From: Cryptomeria japonica
Lineage: Eukaryota > Streptophyta > Pinopsida > Cupressales > Cupressaceae
Assembly: GCF_030272615.1 (NCBI RefSeq)
Contig: NC_081411.1
Location: 180,320,977 to 180,384,976 of the forward strand
Direction of reading: 5' to 3'
Length of the DNA: 64,000 bases
A program made the translations under genes and the position numbers. Every line of letters begins with the position of its first letter. The first letter of the stretch is position 1. A model generated the notes under the pieces. The model made no database searches. It was not told the origin of the DNA and saw only the letters and a program-made list of their open reading frames with translations. Shown here piece after piece: positions 44,650-55,984 of the stretch.

Positions 44650-46790
44650 ATGAGCACAATGGTCAAGTTTGAGTTAATCCCTACCCTCTATTTGATGGTT
44701 CAAAATATTTACATTGGTCTTGTAGAATGGAAGTCTATTTTTCCTCCTTAGGTTATGATGTTTGGATGTCAGTTGTAAATGGTTACTCTATTCCTGCTAG
44801 TCCTCCTATTGATCTTGAAGAAAAAAGTAGTTATGACTGCAATGCTGAAGCCATGAAGGGTATTCGTAGTGGGATTTGTAATGATGTATCTTCAAAGGTG
44901 GATAGATGCAAATGTACAAAGAGCTTGTGGGATAGATTGAAGGAACTTTATCGTGAAGAACCTTGCACTGCTGAATCAGATTGTGGAAGCAAGAAGAATT
45001 ATATAGAAGATGAATGTGCAGTTGATAAAAGTATATCAGTTAGTTGTTGCAACAGAGATGAAGATGAAAATCATCTATTTATGACACAAGAGATGCAAAG
45101 TGATATTCATACATCAAAGAATGATAATGAAACTCAATCTAAAATGCAAGATGTATTTGGTCGTGATGAAGAAGATGAAGAGGAAGCTGAAGTTGAGGTA
45201 GATATTTAAGGAGAACTAGTGAGTGCACTTGATGAACTTAGTAAAGTGAGGAAAGAATACAAAAATCATAAGAATTCTGCTATAGAGGAACACGATAGAT
45301 TAAACAAATGTCTTCAAGAATCAGGACAAACTATTGCCAATCTGAAAGCTCAAGTGGATGATGCTAATAGGATAAATGAAGGATCAAAATTAGATTTTGA
45401 TACCAAGAAGTGTGGGTGTAAAGAGTTGGAATCAGAAGTGGAAAAAAAGGGAAAGGAGTGTAAGAACCTAAAAGATAAAATAGAAAAGATCATAATAGAG
45501 GTTCAGAAGTGTCAAGATGAGCTCAAACGAAGAAAGAAGTATGATGGTGGCACCAAAGCACTAGATGAAATTTCAAGTAGACAAAAGTATTGAAAAGATA
45601 CCATCAGATTAGGATGTGAGATTGGAAATTATTCTACTAGTGGGGAATCATCAAAAAGTGACATAAATTTTGTCTCTTCAAATGATAATGGTAGTAGGCA
45701 AAATTTCACAGTTAGAAATGCTCCAAGGAAGAAGATTGAATTGAACACTACTACTAAAAGTTTGAAGACTTAGACTACTACAACAATGAAGAATAATGTA
45801 GATCCAAAAGGAAAAATAAAGCTGAATGATGATGGTTCCATCAGAGATGATGGAACAAGAAATTCTAGAAGACCTCCTGCTAGAACAAGATCAAACAATG
45901 CTACTGCACACAAAACTGAGAATAGGAGAAGGCCAAGACATATGTCTATTGTAGATGAGCATCAAAAAAGGAAGAAGGAATGGAGAAAACAAGCCTGCAA
46001 GATCTCCACATGATTGGCAAAATAAATTTGTAAGTTATAATCCATCCTTCTTTGGTTATTGTCTTTCATGTAAAAGTTACGGCCATAGGGCAAGTGAATG
46101 TAGGAAAGGGTCTAGGAATGATCAAGGTGCATTTTCTAGAAATAAAAATGTAATTTGTCATATATGTAATGCATATGGACACAATATGTCAAGTTGTAGA
46201 CACATGGATAAATATGATCCCATCTATAATAGTAAGAGTCCATTTGCTGCTCCAAGAAATGCAGATGTTGTATGTTATAGCTATAATAAAGTTGGTAATA
46301 TAAGTCATGAATATAGAAGAAAATCCTCCATAATTATGGCAGACCCTACACTTCCTCCTTCAATAGAAATGTAAGGTATAAAAACTATGGTCAGTATGGA
46401 AGAAGCAAAGCATATGAGAGACAAAGACATGTATGGAATACAATGAAAAATGCCCCTAGAATGTCAAGAAATAAATTTGTTCTATCAACTGTTGGTCACA
46501 ATGGAAATGTTTGGAGAAGAAGATAAAATTAGATTGATAGAAGGCCCTCTAATCATTTGTTTGGTGAGAACACAATGTGCTACTACTGCAACAAATTTGG
46601 CCAGACTGCAAAGTATTATAAGGTGAGAATTGCCAAATCAAGAAAGATGAAAGGTGCTACCAAAAATGTTGCACCTGAGAAAAGAAGGGAAGTCCAAAAA
46701 GTATGGAAAATGAAACAAGAGGATATGGCCATGGGTAGGCACTATGCATCCAATCCACAAGTGACATCTTCTAAGGATTAGAGGAGATGC
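44650..46790 (+). pseudogene. Extended copia gag of element E (capsid, coiled coil, first knuckle array)
   Basis: Capsid-type start is decayed (FDGSKYLHW near 44691), then SSLGYDVWMSVVNGYSIPASPPIDL near 44742-44815 in an open frame 44727-45209, closely like F. A coiled coil follows (45219-45593, ending RRKKYDGGTKALDEI, again like F RRKYEGNTEALDKM). Then basic sequence and knuckles CLSCKSYGHRASECRKG near 46060-46110, CHICNAYGHNMSSCRHM near 46156-46206, CYSYNKVGNISHEY (two Cys lost) near 46270 and CYYCNKFGQTAKYY near 46578 (two residues lost). Frames change at about 45210, 45590, 45960 and 46375. Inactive. Confidence 0.8.
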
Positions 46791-46854
46791 AAGATTCTAG
46801 GGGGAGCTCCACATTGATCATACCTTTTTGCCCCTAATTTTTTTGAAAAGAATA

Positions 46855-47130
46855 GGATGCTACAGGTATAAGGAAGACCATGTTTAAAAGGATGCAATGG
46901 AAGAAGAACTACAACAAATTGAAAAGAATAAGACTTTGGAGTTAGTTCCTAGACCAGTAGAAAAAATGTCATTGGAACTAAATGGGTCTACCAGAACAAG
47001 ATGAATGAAGAAGGTAAGATTGTTAGGCATAAAGCAAGATTAGTGTGTAATGCGTATTCTCATGTAAGAGGTATAGGATTTGAAGAAGGAAAAAGTTCCA
47101 ACAACAAAGACACATCTTGCAAGGAGATAT
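46855..47130 (+). pseudogene. Misplaced copia RT N-terminal fragment inside E gag region
   Basis: Reads MEEELQQIEKNKTLELVPR near 46897-46950, then in shifted frame GTKWVYQNKMNEEGKIVRHK near 46975-47035 and ARLVCNAYSHVRGIGFEE. F has nearly the same segment at its RT start (38800-38590). Here it is followed not by RT but by another gag-like part with knuckles. It is therefore out of place: product of template switching or of nested insertion followed by deletion. Confidence 0.8.
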
Positions 47131-47289
47131 AGTTTACTTCTTCAACTAAAAGTAAAGAAAAACAAACCTTTATAGTCAACAAATCTACTGAGAAGAAGAC
47201 CTATGCTGAAGTTACTAGAAATCAGCCTGTGAACTGAAATGATCAAACTTCAAACCAAAAGGCTCACTCATTGTAATAGAATGCATATC

Positions 47290-47645
47290 CTAAAGGAAAA
47301 CCCAAGGTTGATAATGAAGGGTTCACTAAAGTCAATAATGTGAGTAGAAGACACCTGGTGAGACAAATTTTAGCCGGTCTAAAGCGACAAGAGTGGTATG
47401 TACACAAATTCTATGGTTACAATTACTAGTGTAATAAGTTTGGACATAGAATTATAGAGTGTAGTTTTATGCATAAGCTCCCTCATAGTTTTGAAATTAG
47501 AAATCCATTTTCTGCACTCTGGGAGATGAATACTATTTGTTATCAGTGCAAAGGATTTGGTCATAGGAGTTATGAATGTAGGAGAAGTTAGCCTGTATCC
47601 TACAATAGTTTTATCAAGTTCATCTTTCAATGTTAATATGAAATG
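47290..47645 (+). pseudogene. Second knuckle segment of element E, cut by G
   Basis: FTKVNNVSRRHLVRQ near 47320 and YGYNYxCNKFGHRIIECS near 47410-47466 match F (FTKVGRKKGRPPVRQ; YWCNKFGHRIVDY). CYQCKGFGHRSYEC is near 47540-47580. The third knuckle is split: it begins MKC at 47640 and continues after G as CYHCRNVGY from about 63360. Confidence 0.8.
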
Positions 47646-48142
47646 TGTTGGCATTCTACACTCTTATGAGAATAATTGATGTTCTCATTAATGGAAACCA
47701 ACTAGAAACCAACCAGCAGATACCGACACTAGCAATAGATTTCTACATATATCGGCAAACACTTCACTGACATCGACAATAATGCATACCGTCACTTAGG
47801 CCGACATGGAATAAAATTTTGTTTATTGTTTTGTAATGTAATTATCTTTTGTAAGCCGACATGGTACATTGTAAAAGACTCATATATGTATGAGATCTTA
47901 TAGATCATTTTGTAAGGAATATGGATAAGAAGTATAAGGAAATTTTGCATAAGATGATATAGTTGACAATGAAGGTTTTGGTTATTGACTGAGCTTAAAC
48001 CGGTACTGAACCTGGCATATGAGATGCTATTTTGAGTAGTACATTGTATTGGATTTTGATAATGCATTTTGTAGTTAGTATGACTCCTATGTTGTGATTG
48101 AGCAATGAGCTCTAGGCAGTTGGCCTCCCTACATGTGCAGGC
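47646..48142 (+). repeat. 5' LTR of element G, left part
   Basis: TGTTGGCATTCTACACTC start; matches the 3' LTR of G from 62579 to about 63073 and the B LTRs. It ends at the H insertion, whose CAGGC duplication is at 48138-48142. Confidence 0.9.
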
Positions 48143-48407
48143 TATTTTCCCCGTAGGGTTTCAGGTTAAGACATTACATAAATGATAGAAGTAGACATAA
48201 TATATGGAACTCACAAGTGTTCTATTGATTCATGATAAGCCAGTGCATACAATGATAGCAATATGTCCGACTATAATAGCATGTCCAAAGACTAGAAACA
48301 GATACAATATAAAGGAGTTTGGTCAGTTACCCGGTACCAACTACCAACAACTGATGGGTTAATTGCTGATGCTAACACAATTTACCTTAATGCTTAATTA
48401 CCTGACA
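48143..48407 (-). repeat. 3' LTR of element H
   Basis: 265 bp, from TATTTTCCCC (TG decayed to TA on this strand) to CCTGACA. Next to it on the minus strand is a G-run (48417-48426, CTTTTGGGGGGGG) serving as polypurine tract. It matches 58125-58392. Confidence 0.85.
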
Positions 48408-48499
48408 AGATCAACCCCCCCCAAAAGAAATGTCATCTCCAGATGACAGACAACCAAAATGGGAATGATGTACAAGCAAAACTGAAACCCCAAAACAAC

Positions 48500-50864
48500 A
48501 AATTACTGGGATTGGGGTAGAGATGGCGTCCTTGATGGTCCCGTGGATGAGGAAGAGGTCAACTGCTCTCAGAGTTGCAACACCTACTCTGTGCGGTGGT
48601 GAAGATCCCTCTCAGCCACTAGCTAGTGCTCCCGAGACCATTGCACTCTAAATACGGCCTTCATCAGCTTGGTATGCTTCTGATCCAACTCAGACTAGCC
48701 TCCAACAAAGCCCTATCTGCCACTTGTGCGGTTGAGGTTGCTGCGAACTTGGCACGAACATGAACCAACTCCTCCTCCATACTCCCTATCCGGGCTCTCT
48801 GCTGAGCCAAATCCAACTCCAGTGTCTCCCTAGTGATATCTGCCTCATGCTAAGCACGACGATGTGCCAAATGACTATCCCATATGGCCTGCTCGATCCT
48901 CTTGAGTAGGCTCTACACCTGAATCTCTCCACCCTATCCAAGGTGCTCCCACTCCACCAACATCACAGGAAGATCCACACGAGGCCATCCTCTATAACCA
49001 AAGCACTGTTGAAACTCCTCAGCAACTCCTCTAGTAGAAAATGCCAGGAGACCCTCCAATGCTAGTTGCCCTAGGGTCCCTTCGTCAAGGCCAAAAGTCT
49101 GCATGCCTCACTCTCTACTGTTGCCAAAAATTGAGTCAAGGTAGTGGGCTGGTTCTTTGTAGAACCAGGCATCAGAATGTCTACCTGTGGCACCGTATCC
49201 TCCACACCAGCCATGTGCTGGAGTAGGTCTGTAGGTTCCCCCTATGCACACATCTCATGAGGAGAGTCACTACCCTCTAAATCAACCACCTCTTGACAGT
49301 GAGGTGTGGCAGGTGGGGGTCCTACTGGGGCTCTTGGTGGCGCTGAGTATTTGCTTCAACCATGAGTCTGTATCATCTCCCTCAATGTCACCCCTGGTCT
49401 AACCTGATCTCTCCACCTCCACCCTCGATCGGCTGTACCACTAGCTTTGTCTGAATAAGGGCTGTGTTCCTTGGCTGAACAACACTGTTGCTAGGGACCT
49501 ATGAAATCTTCCTGAGGGAGGTATGAGGATGCAACTGGCCAAACCCCGACATAGGGATTGCTGATATGGCTCCCACTATCACTCTTGCTACTGGTAAGGG
49601 TGTCATGGTCCCATTTGTAGTCAACACAGCGGGTGCATATACTAGCCTCCTTGTCTGAACACCTGTAAGTTAGACCACTCTTACTCCTAGAAGTCCCTGT
49701 GTCCCCTTTAGTATCTAGCAGAGGGCAACCATACCACCTGCACCTTCTTCCATACCCAACTCTGGATATGGTACCTCCATGTGTGAGAGGCAAAAATTTG
49801 GTATCACCACCCAAACATTGAGAAGATGTCTCCTCTGACTCCACTCCTGAACTACTCTCGATGGCCGAATCCAACTCGCTAGTAGAGACTACCTGAATTT
49901 GGGGCTTCCACTTCCTACTGGATGGTGCATCCCCTATGTTTGTATCCAAATGAGTCCAGTGAAAAATTGAGGGCACGGTAGGGTCAATGCTGTCCCGTGG
50001 CTGCCACCCTCACCTTTCTTCCAGCACCTGTACATGGATTGCGTCCAGGAATAACCCAATGACATGGTGGGGCATATAGAATGTCTTGTGCTTTAGTGTG
50101 AGGAACTCATGAATGCGGTCTAATAGCACAATAGCCCAGTTGTATATCGTCCCATTCTAGAGCCTGTTCATTAATGCAATCATCAACATTGCTGTGTTGG
50201 AGGCCCTACTGGCTCCTATGAGATGACTCTTCATCAAGTTGAGCAAACACTGCCATGCACCAGGTACTATGTAATATTTTTTTAGTCCTCGCCCCTTGGG
50301 TGCCGTAATCCTTTCCCACTCTACTTTGGTCAGGTTATCTTGACATATTTGCTGTAGCAGCTGATTTTTCCTCTCGGCAGACATCTTCATCACATGCTTG
50401 TCCACCTTCTTCCCTTTATCAAGAATTCCAAAAACCCTAGAAAAGTCATCTGGAGAAAAAGACACAGTCACGTTTGTGTGCTGGTACTTGAATGAGGAGG
50501 TGCGTAACTCATCATTGTACGATTTTATCATCATGCGTAGGCAAGGCTCAAAATCCCGAATGGTGAATATTGGCATCTGAATGGCCCAATGTACCCATAC
50601 CCTTCCTAACTGTGTTTTCACCAAAATGTCATCTGGAGACTGTGCCTCCAACCACCATTTCCTGCACACATTATCATTCAACCCCTCAAAAGTGATTGTG
50701 TCCGCTGTGACTTTTGACTGCCTTTCTTTCTTGCTTGTATATGGTACAACAACCTTCCCTTTATCCATAGGATAGTCTGTAGATGGTTTCCTGGTTGTCT
50801 TCTCTGAATCCTGTAGTCTCCTCCTCCAATACATTTTTTTCAACTGCCTGGCACTAGATGCCAT
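48500..50864 (-). pseudogene. ORF3 of element H, downstream of integrase, unknown function
   Basis: I do not recognise this product. Start MASSARQLKKMYW at 50864; 235 codons are open to a TAG at 50157, and the same frame goes on through two more stops to about 49491 (NGTIYNWAIVLLDRIHEFL; VVSTSELDSAIESSSG). Below that, to about 48500, frames are short but still look coding, with alpha-helical repeats. Visible features: basic N-terminus with KKMYWRRR, WWLEAQSPDD, and FSPDDFSRVFGILDKGKK. No signal peptide or clear membrane segment, so the env-like reading used for Athila third ORFs is not supported. Position after pol and about 1.1 kb away suggests its own spliced or subgenomic RNA. Confidence 0.65.
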
Positions 50865-51051
50865 GAAATGATTTTTTTTTTTCTACCAAACTTATGTCTT
50901 TCCTCTCCTAGGCACTTTCACATGTTCTTTCTTCCGATTGCGATCTCTTATTCCCCTTGTCTCAATGGTACATGCTGTAATCCCCTTGCATCCCTATGAC
51001 TTGGCCCTGTGTGCCTTGGATGCTTCGACTTTTAGTCTGCTTCCATGGTCC
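50865..51051 (-). other. Leader of H ORF3
   Basis: Contains A/T runs near 50870-50885 and no frame of note. Confidence 0.4.
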
Positions 51052-51545
51052 GTACGACCAGTATTTTACTTGTCAGAAAACTTGTCTTCCTCTTGCACCC
51101 CTGAATCCATATAGAGTTTTTCTTGACTCTGAATGCCCCTTGGTTTGTACGGAATTTGTCACGCCAAATCTGGTTACTGGCGAAGCTCGTACGAACTTTA
51201 TGTCTGAATTACGTATGGAATTTCAGTTCTCCACTTTCCATACCGAAATCTTTGGCACTGTCGCCAAAAATTCTGTATGGTTTTGTTCCTCTCCTTACCA
51301 CTTTAATTTTGTACGGACTTTTCCCTTCACTATTTTTGATTTTTGTATGGAAGGTTTGTCTCCCCACTGTACCAGATTCCATATGGAATTCACTTTTCCT
51401 TGATACGTATGGATTCTTTCCTTTGTTGGCACTGCTTCCCATATGGATTTTTCTTCTGAGATCCATGGAGTGTTATTTATTGACTGTATGGTTTTCCCTT
51501 TACTTGTGGAATCTGTATGGATCTTTGTCTTTCAGTTTCGTATGG
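51052..51545 (-). repeat. Array of GTATGGA-like motifs in element H
   Basis: On the plus strand GTAYGG or close variants occur at 51052, 51147, 51189, 51213, 51275, 51311, 51345, 51382, 51407, 51441, 51486, 51515 and 51540, spacing 24 to 62 bp and mostly 25-45. The bases between are T/C-rich and poorly conserved. The 145-codon plus-strand frame across it is a by-product of the repeat. Confidence 0.7.
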
Positions 51546-51959
51546 ACTTACTATGAATGAGTCCTCCTTAATTCTTTGACACTTTAAAAAAAAAGAAACC
51601 CCTTAAAAAATATTATTTAAAATTTTTCCAACTTGTAAAATTTCCTTTTTTTTTTTTTTTTTGATCGCCACTTGCAAATTTCTCTTCATTTTCACAAAAA
51701 TAATAAAGACAAGTTCCTACAAAAAAAAATGAAAACGGTGTGCGCCATGAAGTTTTGTGTGGTTCTAGAGGTTGTAAATTAGTTTTGGCCACCCTGTACT
51801 ATGACAAGGGGTGTGCCTAGGGTGTTGCCCCTTGACCCTGCAAGGGGCGCTGCCCCTTGATCCCGCTAGGGTGTTGGCATCAAACCTCCATTTGATTTGG
51901 TAGGTACACTACAAGTTGGGTGGTTTTTTTTTAAAATTTAATTTATTGTTTCTTACTTG
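51546..51959 (-). other. Non-coding spacer with hairpins between H integrase and the motif array
   Basis: A T-run at 51645-51662, then GCCCCTTG (51827-51834), CAAGGGGC (51841-51848) and GCCCCTTG (51852-51859), which can form alternative 8-bp stems. No coding signal. Confidence 0.7.
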
Positions 51960-53110
51960 TGCCGTTGGCTGGGTCCTTCTCGCTCATGGTACACCTTTAG
52001 TTTAGAGCCATTCACTGTGTCCTGCACCTCCTACCCGTCTAGTGTCGATAGCTTGATCGCTCCATTCATGCCGACCTCACGAAATTTGAAAGGGCCCAAC
52101 CACTTTACCTTAAATTTTTTGAGCTTGATCTCATTGTGCCCATTAAACTTTAATACAAGCTGCCTTGGGGTAAACCACATTCTTTGCAAATGCTTGTCAT
52201 GCCAAGTCTTCTGCCTTTGCTGTGCCATCTCTGTCACCCACTGAGCCATCATCTGTCACTCATCTAATTTGTTCAAAGCATACAATCTCTCTCTCAAGCT
52301 TTTGATGTCGCCAAGTTGATTATCGATGGCAATTCGGAGACTCGACACCATGACTTCTTGTCCATACAATAATTGGAAGGGAGTCTGTCCTGTTGTTACC
52401 TTATAAGTCATTCGGTATGCCCAAAGTACTGATGGTAGGCGCTCCTCCCAATCATCCGTCTCCACTCCACAAGACTTATAAATCACCGACATGATTATTT
52501 TATTGGTCGCCTCAACCTGCTTGTTCGCCCGTGGATAGTAGGGGCTTGATAAGGAGTGGAAGATTTTGAACTCCATTGTTAACAACCAGATTATATGATT
52601 TACAAAATGTCCTCCTTTGTCACTCGTCAGTTGGATTGGAATCCCATACCATGTAATGATTCGTTCATAGATAAATTTTGCTATATTGACTGCCAAGTTG
52701 TCTAGCAAAGCCTATGCCTCAACCCACTTGGTCAAGTATTATGTCACCACTACAATGTATCTGCATCGTTAGGCTCAACTTGGTTTTAATGGTCTGATGA
52801 AATCCAATCCCCATCTCTCAAACAATTCTTGGGCATTCAATGGGTTGAGGGGCATAAAATCCCTCTTCAATGGCCGTCCGACTCGTTGGCATGTATCACA
52901 GCCCGTCACCCACTATCTGGCATCATTATGTAGTGTCGGCCACCATAGTCCTGCCAACAGAACTTTCCTTGCCATGGTGTCAGGCTCCATGTGTCCACCT
53001 ATGGGCCCTTCATGTGCTTCCCTTAGGACACCCTGAATTTCCTCTTCTAGGACGCATCACCGTAGGACCTGGTCAGGTCCCATTTTGTACAAGAGGCCAT
53101 TAATGATTTG
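51960..53110 (-). pseudogene. gypsy integrase (element H)
   Basis: Reading downward: H-H-C-C finger (HEGPIGGH near 53010, CDTCQR near 52895-52880), GLDFIRP near 52812 with the first Asp, then an open frame 52708-52256 with LTSDKGGHF near 52635 (second Asp) and YYPRANKQVEATNK near 52535-52490 (Glu). A C-terminal segment 52252-52031 carries KVKWLGPFKFREV, the GPF/Y motif, and the end KLKVYHE near 51990. No chromodomain. Several TAG stops (e.g. in the first third) inactivate it. Confidence 0.85.
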
Positions 53111-53170
53111 GAATGTTCTGCTCCTCAGTACTAGTTTCCTTCTTTCTCCTGGTGGCATCTCCCTCAAAAA

Positions 53171-54460
53171 TCATGATGTCGACAAGTATTCCCCCACACT
53201 TGTGTACCAGGCAAGGAGAACGGTGATGCGAAATAAGTGAGCATTTGGAAAATCTTCATTCACTCCTTCAGCTGGTTCTCCTAACTGGATTCTCGATAGC
53301 TGGTCAGCTATCACATGGCTCTTCCTGGATCTTACAATAATGTTGAATGTAAACTCTTGAAGCAGTAGCAACCATCGACTGATTCATCCTTGGGTAATTG
53401 GCTTGTTTACTAGGTACATCAACACCTGGTGGTCCACATAAAATGTGAACGGGGTGGCTAGTAAGTAATGTCAAAATTTTTGGATGGAGTACACCATCCC
53501 AAGGGCTTCCCTCTCCATGGTGCTATAATTTTTCTCTGCCTTCAATAGGAGTCTGCTTGCATAGTAGACCGGGTGATCTAGCCCATGATCGCCAACCTAC
53601 GCCAGTGTGGCCCCTATGGCGAAATTGGATACATCAACATGTACGTGGAACTCTTTGTCCCAGTCAGGATATGTCAGGATTGGCGCACCCACCAACCATG
53701 ACTTCAGTTCTTCGAAGGCCTCTTCCGGACCCATCCCCCATGCATACTATTCACCTCTCCTCGTCAGCTTGTCTAGAGGGCAGGATACTTGAGCAAATTT
53801 TTTGATAAACCACCTATAATACCCTATGTGTTCTAGGAAGGATTTGACTCCCGTGACATCTGCCGGTGCCTCCATTTCCACTATCACCCGAATCTTGTTT
53901 GGGTCAATCTTGAGTCTATCCTTACACACTATGTGTCCTAACAACTTCCCTTGAGGCACCATGAATCTACATTTTTTGGGATTGAGTGCTAGGTGGGCTT
54001 GCTTGCATCTCTCCATGCATTCGCCAAGTGCGGCCAAATGTAAATCCTAGTTACTATAGATGGACCAGTCGTCAAGGAATGCCCTGAAGTTCCCTACTAA
54101 CATCTTGTCAAATATGTGAAGGATTATCTATTGGAATGTCGCTGGCGCATTGCATAACCCGAATGGCATTCAGTTATATGCGTACACATCATCATCCACT
54201 TTGAAGGTCATTTTTAATTTGTCCTCTTCGGCAATGGATATATGGTTATACCTAGAAAATCCATCCATAAATGAATAAATTTCATGACCGGCCACTTCCT
54301 CCAAGATGCTATCCGTAAATGGTATTGGAAATGGGTCCTTTATGGTGACTGCATTAAGGCATCTGAAATCCAGATAGATTCGGATCTAGTTTGCCTCCTT
54401 TTTAAGGGATATCACTATGGGCGATACCCACTCGCTGGTCTACACTTTGAAAATAATCAT
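53171..54460 (-). pseudogene. gypsy reverse transcriptase and RNase H (element H)
   Basis: RT: IVISLKKEAN and IRIYLDFRCLNAVTIKDPF near 54420-54340, MDGFSRYNHISIAEEDK near 54270-54220, MPFGLCNAPATFQ near 54165-54127, AFLDDWSIYSN near 54087-54055 (LDD in place of YVDD), then the open stretch 54037-53747 (LGHIVCKDRLKIDPNKI). RNase H: FHVHVDVSNFAIGATLA near 53660-53610, YYASRLLLKAEKNYSTMEREA near 53575-53510, and VIADQLSRIQLG near 53315. Stops break most blocks. Confidence 0.85.
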
Positions 54461-54859
54461 GGCTTCGAGCATATGCTCAATTTCATCATTCACTCTCGCA
54501 ACATAGTTTTTATTCGTACAGGTACAACCTCTTTCATATAGGTACGGCCCCAGGTATGAGTGAAATTTGGTGTACACATAGTTCTGGTGGCACCCCTTTG
54601 AGGTCCTTGTACATCCAAGTGAATACATCCTTGTATTCCATGAATATTTTAAACGCGATGACTTTCAGGACTAGGTTCTAGTCATTGCCAACCAGGATGT
54701 TCCTTGGCTCTGCTTCCATGCTGAGGTTTGTAGGTTTTATGGACTCTTTGTACTAGATTGGTTTCATCATGTCAAACCTATGTGCTGGTGTCTCATTGAC
54801 AGGATCATCCCCTTCTGTGTATTCCCCGTACTCTGGCGGAAATTCATTTTCGTCTAGCT

Positions 54860-55984
54860 CCTCGTCAACCTCCAACATGTTGCACCCATACAATAGCTTG
54901 TAGTCTTCCATTTTCTAGTGGAAGAGCCCATTAAGGGAATCAATCTCATCTTTTGAACATCCTTGGATTCCCAAGATGCCTTCCTCATCTGGTTCCCTTC
55001 TATACTTTCCTTCGTCAACTCATCTCTCGTTGTCTGATTCCAATTCTGACACAAGTTCTTGACTCATGAGTTGTGTTTTCAGGTCTATAATAAATTTTTG
55101 CCCATCTTTCTCCATGGGCAGTGTGTTAAGCTTCCAGTTGTGATTTGCTCTGGCTGCCACCAACCACCCTCTACCAATAATGGTGTCGTATCCTTTCTTG
55201 GCGAGCAGAATTACCACGAAGTCGAGGACAAATGGTTGTGTCCTGATGGTCACTTATTGTGCTATGAGCATTCTAAGAGGTTTGATACCATGTTGATCCA
55301 CTCCCAGTAAGTTGAAGGTTGACGACCATAGTGTTGGCTTGCCAAGCTTCTTCTAGGTTTCTTCTGGAAGCACATTCATTGCCGACTCGTCATTGACAAT
55401 GGTGTCAATCAAAATGGTGCCAAGTATTCCCATTTCTACCACCACCGGGTATCGACCACTGTATAGTGTTAGCACCAATGGGTCTGTTGGTGTTCCGCTA
55501 GGAACATCTGTGTTCCGGGTCACCCGACTCTATGGGGTTACTTGCACCATATGTAGGAGTGCTGTACGTAATGGCGACATTGTTTCCAGGAGGTCCTTCA
55601 TCTTCACAGGTACTTCAATCTGCAACATTTGATTCAGGATATTTTCCTTAGCCTCAAAGCGGGAAGTACTTGTTGCTTCCTGAGTGTTCCCTTGTGCCAA
55701 CATTTCCTTCATCACTTTAGCCTTTGCCTCCAGCACCCACTGCTTCTCTGTGCGGGGGTTCGGGTATGTGGCCTTCTTTGCTTGTGACCGTGTGATTGCC
55801 AATACCCATTCCTCTGTCCGATCAATGTTGAGTAGGTTCACTCCTAACTTTGGGCAAGTTCCATCATCGTGGTCTCTAGGCCCACACCATTTGCATAGTT
55901 TTTGTGGAGTTTATTTTGAGGTGCATTCTTTTGCAAAGTGGGCCCATTGATTGCAGGCTCGACACTAGATCATTGGTCATCCCT
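54860..55984 (-). pseudogene. gypsy protease region (element H)
   Basis: MNLLNIDRTEEWVLAITRSQ at 55841 starts a conserved pre-protease part. ILGTILIDTIVNDESAMNVLP near 55430-55370 is the retropepsin active-site region (LID with a changed DTIVNDES sequence). DTIIGRGWLVAARANHNWKL near 55190-55130 is the C-terminal flap/helix, equal to the LIGRPWL pattern. Frames change near 55530 and 55253. It would process the polyprotein; the altered active site suggests loss. Confidence 0.7.

Noticed and set aside
48500-50864. Retroviral envelope gene in element H
   Set aside because: Position after integrase fits, but I see no signal peptide, fusion segment or membrane anchor.
51123-51560. 145-codon plus-strand frame rich in Trp, Leu and Phe
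   Set aside because: Lies exactly over the GTATGGA motif array in element H, on the strand opposite to all H genes; the regular amino acids come from the repeat.
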